A stretch of 10,495 nt of DNA. Source: Gracilaria vermiculophylla (Eukaryota; Rhodophyta; Florideophyceae; Gracilariales; Gracilariaceae). The notes under the pieces are model-generated. The model did no database searches. It was not told the DNA's origin and was given only the letters and a program-made list of their open reading frames with translations. Made by a program: the position numbers and the translations under genes. Shown here one piece after another: positions 1 to 7,614 of this stretch. The DNA lies in the NCBI GenBank assembly GCA_019155205.2, contig JAHNZQ020000181.1, forward strand, positions 1,041,196 through 1,051,690, in the 5' to 3' direction. Within the stretch, counting starts at the first letter, position 1. Every line of letters starts with the position of its first letter.

Positions 1-141
1 GGCTCGTGTCGACCCTATCAGAGGGCTCTCTCGCTGTGCCACCTCTCATTGGGAGCAAGCTTGAACACCTTGGTGGTGCTTCCGCGACGCGGCTCTTGTC
101 TGTGCCACGTTCGTGGTTTGCACTACATTTAACTGGCGGGA

Positions 142-944
142 TCACACGAGGAGAATGTCGCCGGGAAAATCGTTCCCGAGCTGTATTCGAAAAAACTCTC
201 CATACTCTTTGAGCATAGTAGTTATGCGTCGCACCTCACTGTCGAAGATTATACTCTTCCGAGCTTCACCCAAAATGTCATCGAATTCCTTCGTGACGGA
301 CTCGGTGGAGTGCCAGCCGATGCCGATACGTCAGTGGAATTATCGACGGCTGCCATGTACGATTAGCTTTTGTGGGCAGCACCGGCGAGCTTTAGCGTCT
401 CTAAGTCTAAAGAGTTAACTTGCTGTTCGTTGATGAGTGGGTGGACGAGAAGGAGATTTTCATTGAGGTCGGAACCTATAGCCTGTAGAAAAGGCCAGCC
501 GAGAAGAATATCCTCCACACTCATGTTCACAATGAAAACCTCAACACCGCGTACGCGAACTGGTTCATTAGAGCTATGAAATTAGATAATGATGGTGAGC
601 GAGACCTTTGCAGATGCCGAAAAAAAGTCATTATTGGTTTTAAATGCGCCCACCAAAGCAAGAGGTTCCTTAAAGCACTGCTCTGAAATAACAATCTTTG
701 CTTCCTTCAATTTTTGGAAAGCAGATTGGGCTGTCGCATTAAATTCGGAACCCATATCTTCCATGGTTGTGTCGGGAACAACGTTCCCACGTGCTATTCG
801 GAAGCCACCTCCTTCGGCGTCCGGGGCAAGTAAGTACGAAGAAGTAATGATTGTTATCTGCTTCGCTCGTTTGGTATCCTTTTTCTTGTCGTGCCCATCG
901 AAGAGTTCCTTTTCTCGCTTTTCGATGGTAAATGGGCATTTCTA
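142..944 (-). pseudogene. pol: Degenerate pol fragment: retropepsin and linker to reverse transcriptase
   Basis: The frame is open for 120 codons from the stop at 942-944 down to TAA at 582-584, continues past it in the same frame to another TAA at 363-365, and can still be followed to about 300. The aspartic protease shows at 758-750 as D-M-G followed by S-E-F-N-A-T, where families have D-S/T-G, and at 509-498 as the I-L-L-G motif that closes the retropepsin fold. Spacing of about 83 codons between them fits a retropepsin. A frameshift near 300 moves the reading into a segment containing K-E-Y-G-E-F-F-R-I-Q-L-G-N-D, typical of the linker just before RT in gypsy-type pol. That segment ends at a TGA (142-144). 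The mutated catalytic triad and at least four lesions make it non-functional. Sequence 1-141 should be the start of RT but I could not align it. Confidence 0.78.
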
Positions 945-1250
945 AAGCGGGTGCTTGCCATGACAGTCCGGACTAAGACAATCATCCATCCAAGCATCGC
1001 TCTTCCACTTTGAAGTGCAACGCCCTTCAGAGAAGTTTTTCCTTGGCATTTTGCTGATTCCCCAGATCCCGGTTAGGCCGTATATAAGAAGACGGTGCAT
1101 GTCGCGGGTGCGATTCACTTCCGTTTGCATCGTGGAATTCGGAGTAGCTGACCCGGTGCGTGTCGCGCCACGTGGCACGCGCGCAGCAGCCGCGCGTAGC
1201 CTGATGGTTACAGTACTGGCGCCGACTGGGACCTGCTTTGCAGGGTTCAT
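936..1250 (-). pseudogene. gag: Gag C-terminal relic with a broken zinc knuckle
   Basis: A minus-strand frame starting at 1250 ends in D-D-C-L-S-P-D-C-H-G-K-H-P-L, a TAG stop (942-944), then K-C-P-F in the same frame. Ignoring the stop, this gives Cys (978-980), Cys (963-965), His (951-953) and Cys (936-938), spaced C-X4-C-X3-H-X4-C. It resembles a nucleocapsid zinc knuckle, although the usual spacing is C-X2-C-X4-H-X4-C. It lies directly before the retropepsin, where a Gag knuckle belongs. The N-terminal 60 or so residues are Arg/Thr-rich and unrecognisable, and may be a chance open frame or inserted sequence. I am fairly confident of the knuckle and not of the rest. Confidence 0.45.
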
Positions 1251-1849
1251 TTTGTATTTTCTCCATTTTATTTATTTAGTTTCTTCGGCCATTTTTGCGT
1301 TAGAGCTACAGTATTAAGCGTGACCGCACTTTGGCCGTCGCGCCCAGAAAACAGCACCAAGCAAAAATTTCAGTCTGGACTTGTTGCCCACGTCAATATC
1401 TCTCCCCAGCTTGGAGGAGTACGCTGTGGATTACGAAAGACAACCGCTTGTGACACCGAGAACCATTTTTTGGTCTATTCCATCGTTCTTTCGCGTTGGC
1501 CCTCGTACGAGGTTATCCCCACCGGACCTCCGGCTTACTTGTTTCGGACAACGTCTGCCAACTGCTCATCGCGGCTTGCCTGATGCCCGCGCGGCCCAAT
1601 ATACTACCCGGTCGCGCCGAGACAGCCTAAAATATTACAGAGGAATCCCACCATAAGTACGGAAACTGGCTCAATCACAGGACCAGCTGGATCTCGGTTT
1701 TATTTCGTTTTTCTCTTGCACCCGTTGCGACTGCTTGGCCTTGTAGTCACACCCGGCTGGTGTTTCTGGCACAAGGAAGGGTCTGCCTTGAATAACCTCG
1801 CCAAAGGGAGGTTCGAGCATCCTTCGTGATAAATTCACCTTCCGGGTAT
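1251..1849. other. Undecoded stretch inside the left retroelement
   Basis: About 600 bp lie between the two gag relics. Plus-strand open frames of 87 and 91 codons (1320-1583, 1381-1656) are Arg/Ser/Pro-rich and match nothing I know. The minus-strand frames are broken every few dozen codons. By position this should hold the C-terminal part of gag, but I could not follow a protein across it. It may also contain an unrecognised insertion. No RNA gene, repeat array or regulatory site was visible. Confidence 0.4.
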
Positions 1850-2625
1850 TACACTACACGCTTGCGCGCAAAAGGCTTATTTCTTGAGGTCATACCGATA
1901 GTTTTGTGGTCGTCATTACATTGCACACGCGTTTTCTTGGCTCCACGAGAGTTCCGAGGTTTTCCGAGGCGATGGCGCGCCATCGCGGTCAATGACAGGT
2001 CACGAGCCAGCACGCCGACCTCTTTTTTGAAGAACTTGATGTCGGGGAGCTCGTTCGTAGTTCACCCATGGCGGCGCATTTTGATATGTTCTTGCAAGAC
2101 AGGGTCTTCGAACGTCATCACCACACTGACGATGAAGTGCATAGAAATCTTCTTGTCTTTTATGATTTCTGACGCGTCATCCGATCAAACACCGTAGTAA
2201 TGTTCACGAAACAGTTCGTTACTCCTCCCACAAGATTATATTTACTGCGTTCGTAGGATACAGTATGCAGATTCTTGGGAGAATGTCGATGCCGTTTTGA
2301 ACTACGCTTGAACAGCAATGGCTGTAGCCTTCTCGCTGCAGTCGGCCCCTTAGAAGCCTCCCATGATGAACAGTGCGTGCAAGGTAGAAGCTTCAACGGA
2401 GTCTTTGATCGAGGCTATTTGCATCTGGTTCTTTTCATTACGGACGTTGTTCAAGTCGTCAACTTTAGCCTTATATGCACTGTACTTGATCTCGAATTGG
2501 GTCCAAGCCGGCAGGTCAGCCAATTTCAGCGTAGGCGGTATCACGACAGATACAATTCCATAATTGCTTGACACAGCTGTGGTACTGTCAGCCCTCCTGT
2601 CGATGTAGTAAAGCACAACGTCCAT
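1850..2625 (-). pseudogene. gag: Degenerate gag, N-terminal and capsid-like part
   Basis: The best start is ATG at 2623-2625, about 160 nt after a candidate primer-binding site, much like the leader of the intact-looking element to the right. From there the frame runs through a segment reading L-K-L-A-D-L-P-A-W-T-Q-F and K-V-D-D-L-N-N-V-R-N-E-K to a stop at 2350-2352; it looks like the N-terminal part of oomycete-type gypsy Gag. A frame change leads to V-G-G-V-T-N-C-F-V-N-I-T-T-V-F-D-R (2160-2396 frame). A single-base deletion near 2180 then leads to D-D-A-S-E-I-I-K-D-K-K, with a TGA inside at about 2068. After that a basic stretch continues to about 1850. The composition is acidic/basic and mostly helical, fitting a capsid. 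Identification is by style and order, not by a diagnostic motif. Confidence 0.6.
1969..1986. repeat. 18-bp perfect palindrome around GGCGCGCC
   Basis: GCGATGGCGCGCCATCGC equals its own reverse complement over all 18 bases. It lies inside the decayed minus-strand gag, where it encodes an ordinary-looking stretch, so it is probably incidental. Confidence 0.6.
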
Positions 2626-2769
2626 TAGGAGTTTTTGGTGACTCCAAAGGTGCGTATTCCTAAAGGTGGTCTCTGGTATCCGCTGTCGCGAGCCGGGGGA
2701 ATTATGAAAGGGATCCGCAAACACCAAGCGAAGGGGGAGGTTCACTGGGCGGACAATGATCCTATAGGC

Positions 2770-2787
2770 GCTGCTATGATGCGACCA
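2770..2787 (-). promoter_or_regulatory. Candidate tRNA primer-binding site of the left retroelement
   Basis: On the minus strand the sequence TGGTCGCATCATAGCAG starts with TGG, the complement of a tRNA CCA end. It lies 160-165 nt before the proposed gag start at 2625. The plus-strand element has a candidate site at nearly the same distance from its gag. No LTR end of the CA type directly abuts it, so support is positional only. The matching tRNA would end in GATGCGACCA and I cannot identify it. Confidence 0.28.
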
Positions 2788-3136
2788 GGGGATCGGCGGC
2801 TTATAAACCTGCGTGAATAGACAAGAGACTCCAACCGGAAAATGTAGAAGAAGACTCAAGGGTGCTTGTCTTTACTTCCCCAGAGGTGGAGCTCAACCGG
2901 CAGATTAAATATCAAGCCGGGAGCCCCCCTCGGCAGGTCTCACTACTGTGCTAATTACCCGCATAAAATATCTAAAATAAATAATAAATTCTACCGTACC
3001 TCAAGGGTACTGTAGCGCACGCGGGCGAGATTATGCACCACGTGGCTCAGCTAATAAATTACGAACCCTTCTTAGGAATATTATACCTTAGAGCCAAACC
3101 ACCGTATTTCCGTAGGAGCCACTGTACTATAACAGC
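2788..3136 (-). repeat. Possible 5' LTR of the left retroelement
   Basis: The segment between the candidate primer-binding site and a minus-strand TGTTATAGTACAG sequence starting near 3136 has no credible gene. It contains AT-rich promoter-like sequence (TATAATATT on the minus strand around 3080-3089). An LTR of about 350 bp here would fit the layout. The partner LTR lies outside the window, so the ends cannot be confirmed. Confidence 0.22.
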
Positions 3137-3493
3137 CATTCAATGCACGAGCAGACACCCGAACTAGAATCCTTTCAGGTCAAAGTTGTTCGATGACGAA
3201 TGTCGGTGTCCACGTGCTCGAGCGTAGGCAATGATAGCGAGCTTTGAGAGTGTAGTATGGTGTAAACGCGCGCTAGCGAGTGAGCGGGCACACTCCTTGG
3301 CTTCTGCTTCCTATCAGCCTTGGTCGTCGACGACGCGCAATAGGTTTCTTTAATAGCATATACCCAGATATGGGTTCCTTCTAAGGTAACGAAACGCAAA
3401 TCAAATCAGACAGGCCCCACGCGTCTAGTATACGGGGTCCTTGGGTTGAGAAACCAGCTCTCAAGGCTGAAGCAGTTGCTTCGATGCATTCTA
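3137..3493. other. Intervening sequence with no recognised feature
   Basis: About 360 bp lie between the possible LTR and the Tc1-like element. A 74-codon minus-strand open frame (3175-3399) has no recognisable motif, no good composition and no neighbour that would explain it. I see no RNA gene or repeat here. Confidence 0.5.
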
Positions 3494-3495
3494 TA

Positions 3496-3621
3496 CAGAC
3501 TGTTTCAAAAACATACGATATGCTGTGAAATCTCAAGAAAACGAACAAATGTATACTGTACGCCTACAGAAGTAGGTTTCAGAAAAAAGTAAAGTCAAAA
3601 AAACGTTTCAAAACATATGAT
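3496..3621. repeat. Tc1 3' terminal repeat with an inner direct repeat (IR/DR-like)
   Basis: GTTTCAAAAACATACGAT at 3502-3519 near the element's tip is repeated as GTTTCAAAACATATGAT at 3605-3621, differing by one missing A and one T for C. Two direct copies of a transposase-binding site within one terminal region is the IR/DR arrangement known from some Tc1-family elements. The opposite end needed to prove inversion is not in the window. Confidence 0.5.
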
Positions 3622-3651
3622 CATCAATAGCAAATCTTTACTGCGCGACAA

Positions 3652-4643
3652 TCAATAGATTATTTTGCATCCTTTTTGCTGTATAACGCTAATGCAGGGT
3701 TACCGCATTGAGTTGATGTACTTTTCCGTAGTGGAAACTGTTATAGATTTCCAGCAATTTTTAATACAGTTTTTGAGTTCAAAACCTGTCTAAAATTGCC
3801 TTCCATGTGCATAAAACATCCTTGCCAGCAGTCCCCAAACGTTTTCGATTGGGTTCAAATCTGGTGAGCGCGCTGGCCATTCTAAAACAGATACTTCAGA
3901 CTCCTGTGGCCATTTTTTGATTAAAGATGCATTGTGTACGGGCGCATTATCCTGTTGAAAAATGAAACTTTCTTCATGGAAACATAAACCAAAAGGTAGC
4001 AAATAGTCGTATAGAACTTCTTGATATTTTTCTGCATTCATGTTCGTTTCAATAAAAGCAATTTCCGTTAGACCTTTTTTAGAAATGACCGCCCAGACCA
4101 TTACCGAGCCTCCACCAGAGTGCTTGGTATAGAATTCATGACGTTCCCTACAAAGATCGTGCCAATAATATTTGTAGCAATCTGGTCCGTCCAAATTGAA
4201 CTTTTTTCATCAGTAAAAATAACGTTTTCCCATTCCTTTTTCCCGTAGGCTTTTCCAGCACACCAGTCAATCCTCTTTTGCTTGTGATGGTCTTGGAGAA
4301 AGAAAGTTTTTTTCATTTTTTTATATTTAAATAAATTTGTGCTGTTTATCTGCCTCCATATAGTTGATTTAGAAACGTTGAGATTGAGGTTTATTCCTAT
4401 TGTTTTGCACGATACTTTTCCTTTTCATAACTCTCTTTTACTTTCTCTTTTATTTCCTGGGCTGAGCTTCTTAGGGCGTCTAGGAGATCGTTTTAATCCA
4501 TAAAGAGTCGGATTTTGGAGAAAAGCAGCTATTGTGACCCTAGAACGCTTCAACGTTTTAGCAATAGCACTGTTGGAATGTTTCTCGGCGTTTAACTTAA
4601 CGATTTTGAAGTGCAACGCCTTTCTGGGGGGTTTCTCACGAAT
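3652..4643 (-). pseudogene. Tc1-like DD34E transposase, inactivated
   Basis: Transposase of the Tc1 family, which cuts and rejoins the element at TA sites. The N-terminus (4643 to about 4480) gives a helix-turn-helix segment, R-S-R-V-T-I-A-A-F-L, followed by the R-R-P-K-K-L-S hinge. Catalytic residues are Asp in F-T-D-E-K (4209-4211), Asp in Q-Q-D-N-A-P-V-H (3949-3951) and Glu in N-P-I-E-N-V-W (3844-3846). Exactly 34 residues separate the last two, hence DD34E. The C-terminus continues through I-N-S-M-R and a K-G-rich tail to TGA at 3652-3654, giving about 330 codons, a full-length Tc1 transposase. Lesions are TGA at 4425-4427, a one-base loss in the T run at 4202-4207, TAG at 3790-3792 and TAA at 3700-3702. 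The likely start is ATT at 4641-4643, one base from ATG. I see no ATG in frame upstream before a stop. Confidence 0.88.
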
Positions 4644-4843
4644 TAGTCGGCACTTGCACTCCGAAGAGGTATGGTTATTTTATGATGATTAGCGCAGCGG
4701 TTGGCCGCTGAGGTGCACGCCGGACTGCCGCGTCACACACGTGGGTACAGTAGGGGTGCATTGCATTGCTGGACAAATTAGATATTTTACTCAGATAATT
4801 TTGGGCGGCGCGCCCCACTGTCAGGGTGGCGCGCCGATTACAG
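4644..4843. other. Junction region between Tc1 relic and LTR retroelement
   Basis: About 200 bp have no gene. The Tc1 5' sequence should continue here but no terminal repeat is seen, and the retroelement's LTR must begin somewhere in this stretch or just before the TATA motif at 4844. Several TG starts are possible (for example near 4680 and 4710) and none can be chosen without the 3' LTR. Confidence 0.5.
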
Positions 4844-4851
4844 TATATATA
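4844..4851 (+). promoter_or_regulatory. TATA-type promoter of the retroelement
   Basis: TATATATA follows a GC-rich block holding two GGCGCGCC octamers (4807-4814 and 4828-4835, 21 bp apart) in a CACTGTCAGGGT context. Transcription would start around 4870-4880 and read towards gag. The position within the LTR region and the orientation fit U3. The octamers may be binding sites, but that is a guess. Confidence 0.45.
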
Positions 4852-5215
4852 CCTCGCTACGGCGGCTGCCCAGTAAACCCTAGGACGGCCAAGAGGGTTA
4901 TGGCTCTGAACTTTTCCGCCTCCGGCGTCGCTCACCGCTGCTGCGTGTTAGCACCCGTTTGCACGGCATTTCATCCCTCCCTCGAGACTTAGAGAGTGTC
5001 ACCACAACTTGTATCTATCCTTTACCGACATTGTCGTGTACTCGCCCCAGTATTGGGCCCTGTTTTTTTTGCTCTTTTCGTCCCGTGCCCACACACCGGT
5101 GGACACGCTGTCGCTCCGGGTACCTACCGTACCCTTCACTCAGGCTCGCTCGCGAGACTCCGTACCGATCACTCGTGGTTCCTGCTGCTCCATTGGAGGA
5201 ATCTCATATTCAACA

Positions 5216-5235
5216 CTTCAGGTAACCGCCTGAAG
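5216..5235 (+). other. Short perfect hairpin in the LTR/U5 region
   Basis: CTTCAGG (5216-5222) and CCTGAAG (5229-5235) are perfect inverted copies separated by the 6-nt loop TAACCG. In the transcript this would form a 7-bp stem. Its role is unknown; it may be incidental. Confidence 0.4.
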
Positions 5236-5368
5236 GGCTGCCCTCGATCTTACAAATCGGCTTCGCCGTGGCACGCCCAGAGTGGCTCTGTTTGCTTTGC
5301 TACCCTATAAGGGGAAGATTCCGAACGTCTTCGTGGTGTTTTCCCGCCTTTGGAGTTGCACTACATAT

Positions 5369-5379
5369 TGGTCTCCCGA
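5369..5379 (+). promoter_or_regulatory. tRNA primer-binding site candidate
   Basis: TGGTCTCCCGA begins 3 nt after the CTACA proposed as the LTR end and 167 nt before the gag ATG. It is complementary to a tRNA 3' end TCGGGAGACCA. That implies an acceptor stem with C at position 1 paired to G72 and A at position 73, a combination characteristic of eukaryotic tRNA-Tyr. Initiator Met tRNA, the commonest primer, would give a different sequence. The tRNA-Tyr identity comes from memory of acceptor-stem rules, not a search. Confidence 0.42.
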
Positions 5380-5535
5380 CTTAGAAATCGTTGCAGAATT
5401 CTCCTGTCGGAGCTTAGTCACGATCTGAATCGGAATTACACTTCTAGTCGAGGTTTGGAGTGTCTTGTTTCGCAGTCTCTTTGGAAGTTACCAGGACATA
5501 CATGATGGGAACATAACCGGAACATCCGTGTCAAG
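5380..5535 (+). other. Untranslated leader between primer site and gag
   Basis: About 156 nt lie between the primer-binding site candidate and the first gag codon. The leader contains the ATG at 5502-5504 (in ACATGATGG), so the gag ATG at 5536 is not the first AUG. No further motif was recognised; RNA packaging signals would be expected here. Confidence 0.4.
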
Positions 5536-7614
5536 ATGTCCACTCGAAGCCGTCCACCGACTCGCAGTAACCCTGGCGAGCCGGTGCAACCATCGAAAAT
5601 TCCTACTCGGCCTAGATCGGTTTCGAATGGACGCTTTTCCGGTAAATCGGCCACGCAGTCACGACCGCTTCCGACTTTGTCGTCGTTGCCCCCAGCTCGA
5701 GGTGCAGGATCGACCCCTGTCGTGAATTCTTCGCCGTCTGAACGGGTTGGCGTCAACTCGCCCGGTTCTCCAACTGTGGAGGACCAACTTCGCGCTATGC
5801 GCGAGACTCAGATCACCATGGCAGAGGAGTTAGCCACGCTTCGTGAGAAGGTTAATAGTACTGCTGTGCAGGATTTCGCAGAGGATCTCCGTATACTACG
5901 TGCTGATGTGAATGGACTTCTTGAGTGTCTCGGTCGCCCCGCTACGTTCGTGGAGGACATTGAAGACAAGTTCTCACGTGTCGGACACCATCTCCAGACG
6001 TTAGAACAAATGCTCCTTGAAGGAGATGGAAAGGATCCGGGTACTCCTGTCGCAGTCTCTCACCAAGCCAAGAAGGCGGGACGTCCGAAGAGCCGAAAGA
6101 ATCGAAAACATGATGATGACGAAGCCGGGTCATCGGCCTCCTCCAACGCGTCTTCTGATTCTGACCAGTCCGATTATTCAGTTGATGATCTCCGTCGTGG
6201 ACGTTCGTCATGCTCAAAGCGGTCGTCAGCCACCAAGGGTGTGATTCGTGCCCGCACGAAGGGCAGAAAGCACGCCGGACTCAAGGAGTTACGGCCGACC
6301 AACCCGCTCTACAAGAAGCTTCTTTCATACCGGTATTACCGTCTGGAGGACTCCTCGTTGGATCGCACACCCCGGGGTACGGGCAAAGTAAAAGACTGCA
6401 TCAAGCGTATGCAGCTGTCACTTCGGAATCAACTGTTCACTGGTGAGGATCCAATCCTTGTGTTGGATTTTCTTGCACGCTTTGTCGCGGAAGCTGACAT
6501 CCTCGGAATGAGCGAAGGACAGGCCTACATTGCCTTGCCGTACTTCTTACGCGGCTTGGCCGAAGATCAATATCACTCTGTAAGTGGTTCATCACGCGCC
6601 GCTGAAGGAGGGGTAATTTGTTGGCCTGAGGCTGTCCAGTATTTGCTGAGGTCATATGCCACGAACGCAGCAATTCAGGACGCCATCCTCGCTTTACGAG
6701 ACACACGCCAGAACACCGGGGAAACGGAAACCGATTATTCGGTACGCCTGAACAAGGCTTTTCACCGCAGTGGTAACGTATATCCCACCGAGGAACGTTG
6801 CACCATGTTTGTGGATGGCCTCGACCCGGTCATCCGGACATTAGTTGCTCGACGACGAAAAGACAAACCGAAGGCGACATACCTGGAACTGGTCCAGTAT
6901 GCTCGCGCCGAAGGTGATGCCGCTCGCGCCCGCACCCGCACTCCGGGAACCCGGGCTTGATCCGCAAAAGCGTTGTTGATGCAACCGGGAACCCCGACGA
7001 CTTCCATTGGATACGACCGGTCTTCAAACGATGAGTACGACAACGTTCAGTTGGCCGGGGACGAATTCGGTTCGATCCCCACCACTGAATTGCCATCGAC
7101 CACGGAGGGTTCGTTCCGTACCGCCCATGATGACGGCATGTTGTACATAGCCCCGGCTCGAGTTCGTCCACCTCGCGTTCCATACGAAAACGGCGCAGTA
7201 CGCAACTCGCGTCCAGGTTGGAATGATACCCACTTAACGGTCAGGTTTGCCGACAATCGGAATGTAGCTCCCCTTTCGGGTCTGGTTTGTCATCTATGCT
7301 ACACGCGTTGTCAAAATTCCCCGCACTGCGTCTTCTCTCTACGAGATTGGGCCCAGGTAGTCCACAACTACGAGGCCCTTTCTCCGGAAGAAAGAGCGTC
7401 TGTTCCGACGGCCTCTTATGTCCAAGCCAAATTGGACATTCCAAGAGAGTTGGCTGCACTTCAGCCGCGCATGACACCTTTCTCGGTTAAACCGGCTACC
7501 CTGGTGACCGAGCCCATAGCCGCTTTGGCGGAAGCTAATGTCCCTGATGCTCAAGCATCGGTGACACAGCCTTCTGGGCCGCCGCATCTTGCGGAATCCG
7601 CCCAGATAAACTAG
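5536..7614 (+). pseudogene. gag: Gag polyprotein with internal TGA and mutated zinc knuckle
   Basis: Structural polyprotein that would form the virus-like particle. The start at 5536 (AAG-ATG-T context) opens a 474-codon frame to TGA at 6958-6960. The same frame resumes at once and runs to TAG at 7612-7614, so I read one 692-residue Gag with a nonsense codon at position 475. Residues 1-75 are Ser/Pro-rich. Residues 80-150 are heptad-like and probably coiled coil. Residues 181-190 contain a basic A-G-R-P-K-S-R-K patch resembling an AT-hook, followed by an acidic Ser-rich stretch. About 248-460 is the helical capsid-like domain (F-T-G-E-D-P near 300, M-F-V-D-G-L-D near 422). The knuckle from 7288 to 7329 reads C-H-L-C-Y-T-R-C-Q-N-S-P-H-C: Cys 1, 4 and 14 fit C-X2-C-X4-H-X4-C, but the His at position 9 is Gln. 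A Pro/Ala-rich tail follows. Confidence 0.84.

Larger units (their letters stand above)
1..3136 (-). mobile_element. Decayed Ty3/gypsy-type LTR retroelement, cut by the left window edge
   Basis: Read leftward on the minus strand, this region gives retroelement parts in the expected order: possible LTR and primer-binding site, gag N-terminal half, zinc-knuckle relic, retropepsin, and the linker leading to reverse transcriptase. The order Gag, knuckle, protease, then RT linker fits Metaviridae-type (Ty3/gypsy) elements. The copy is old: stop codons and frameshifts occur in every coding part, and about 600 bp between the gag half and the knuckle cannot be decoded. The catalytic part of RT, RNase H and integrase would lie left of the window. 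The right boundary near 3136 rests only on a TG-starting sequence on the minus strand and is weak. The Gag and protease differ clearly from those of the plus-strand element further right, so this is another family. Confidence 0.72.
3494..4643 (-). mobile_element. Tc1-like (Tc1/mariner superfamily) DNA transposon, 5' end missing
   Basis: The element encodes a DD34E transposase on the minus strand. Its 3' end is marked by a TA dinucleotide (3494-3495) followed by CAGACTGTTTCAAAAACATA, the CAG-after-TA form usual for Tc1 elements, whose target site is TA. A related copy of the terminal sequence recurs about 100 bp inward. The 3' untranslated stretch is about 150 bp. No inverted copy of the terminal repeat could be found between 4643 and the end of the window, so the 5' end has been lost or displaced. 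The plus-strand retroelement beginning just beyond may have inserted here. Many lesions in the transposase show that this copy is inactive. Confidence 0.83.
4680..5365 (+). repeat. 5' LTR region (start uncertain)
   Basis: The end is placed at CTACA (5361-5365), a CA ending followed after TAT by a TGG-type primer-binding site. The promoter motif at 4844 and a pair of GGCGCGCC sites lie in the expected U3 part. Several plus-strand open frames of 74-104 codons overlap here in different frames and none resembles a protein. An LTR of about 500-690 bp is implied. Without the 3' copy the TG start cannot be fixed. Confidence 0.42.

Noticed and set aside
1253..1639. Possible solo LTR with TGTA...TACA ends
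   Set aside because: Flanking bases show no target-site duplication (CATTT versus GAGGA), and no primer site or promoter arrangement supports it.
3175..3399. 74-codon minus-strand open frame between the LTR-like region and Tc1
   Set aside because: No motif, no composition or context support; length is within chance expectation.
4741..5310. Several overlapping plus-strand frames of 74-104 codons
   Set aside because: They overlap in different frames in a GC-rich LTR region with promoter signals, and none resembles a known protein.
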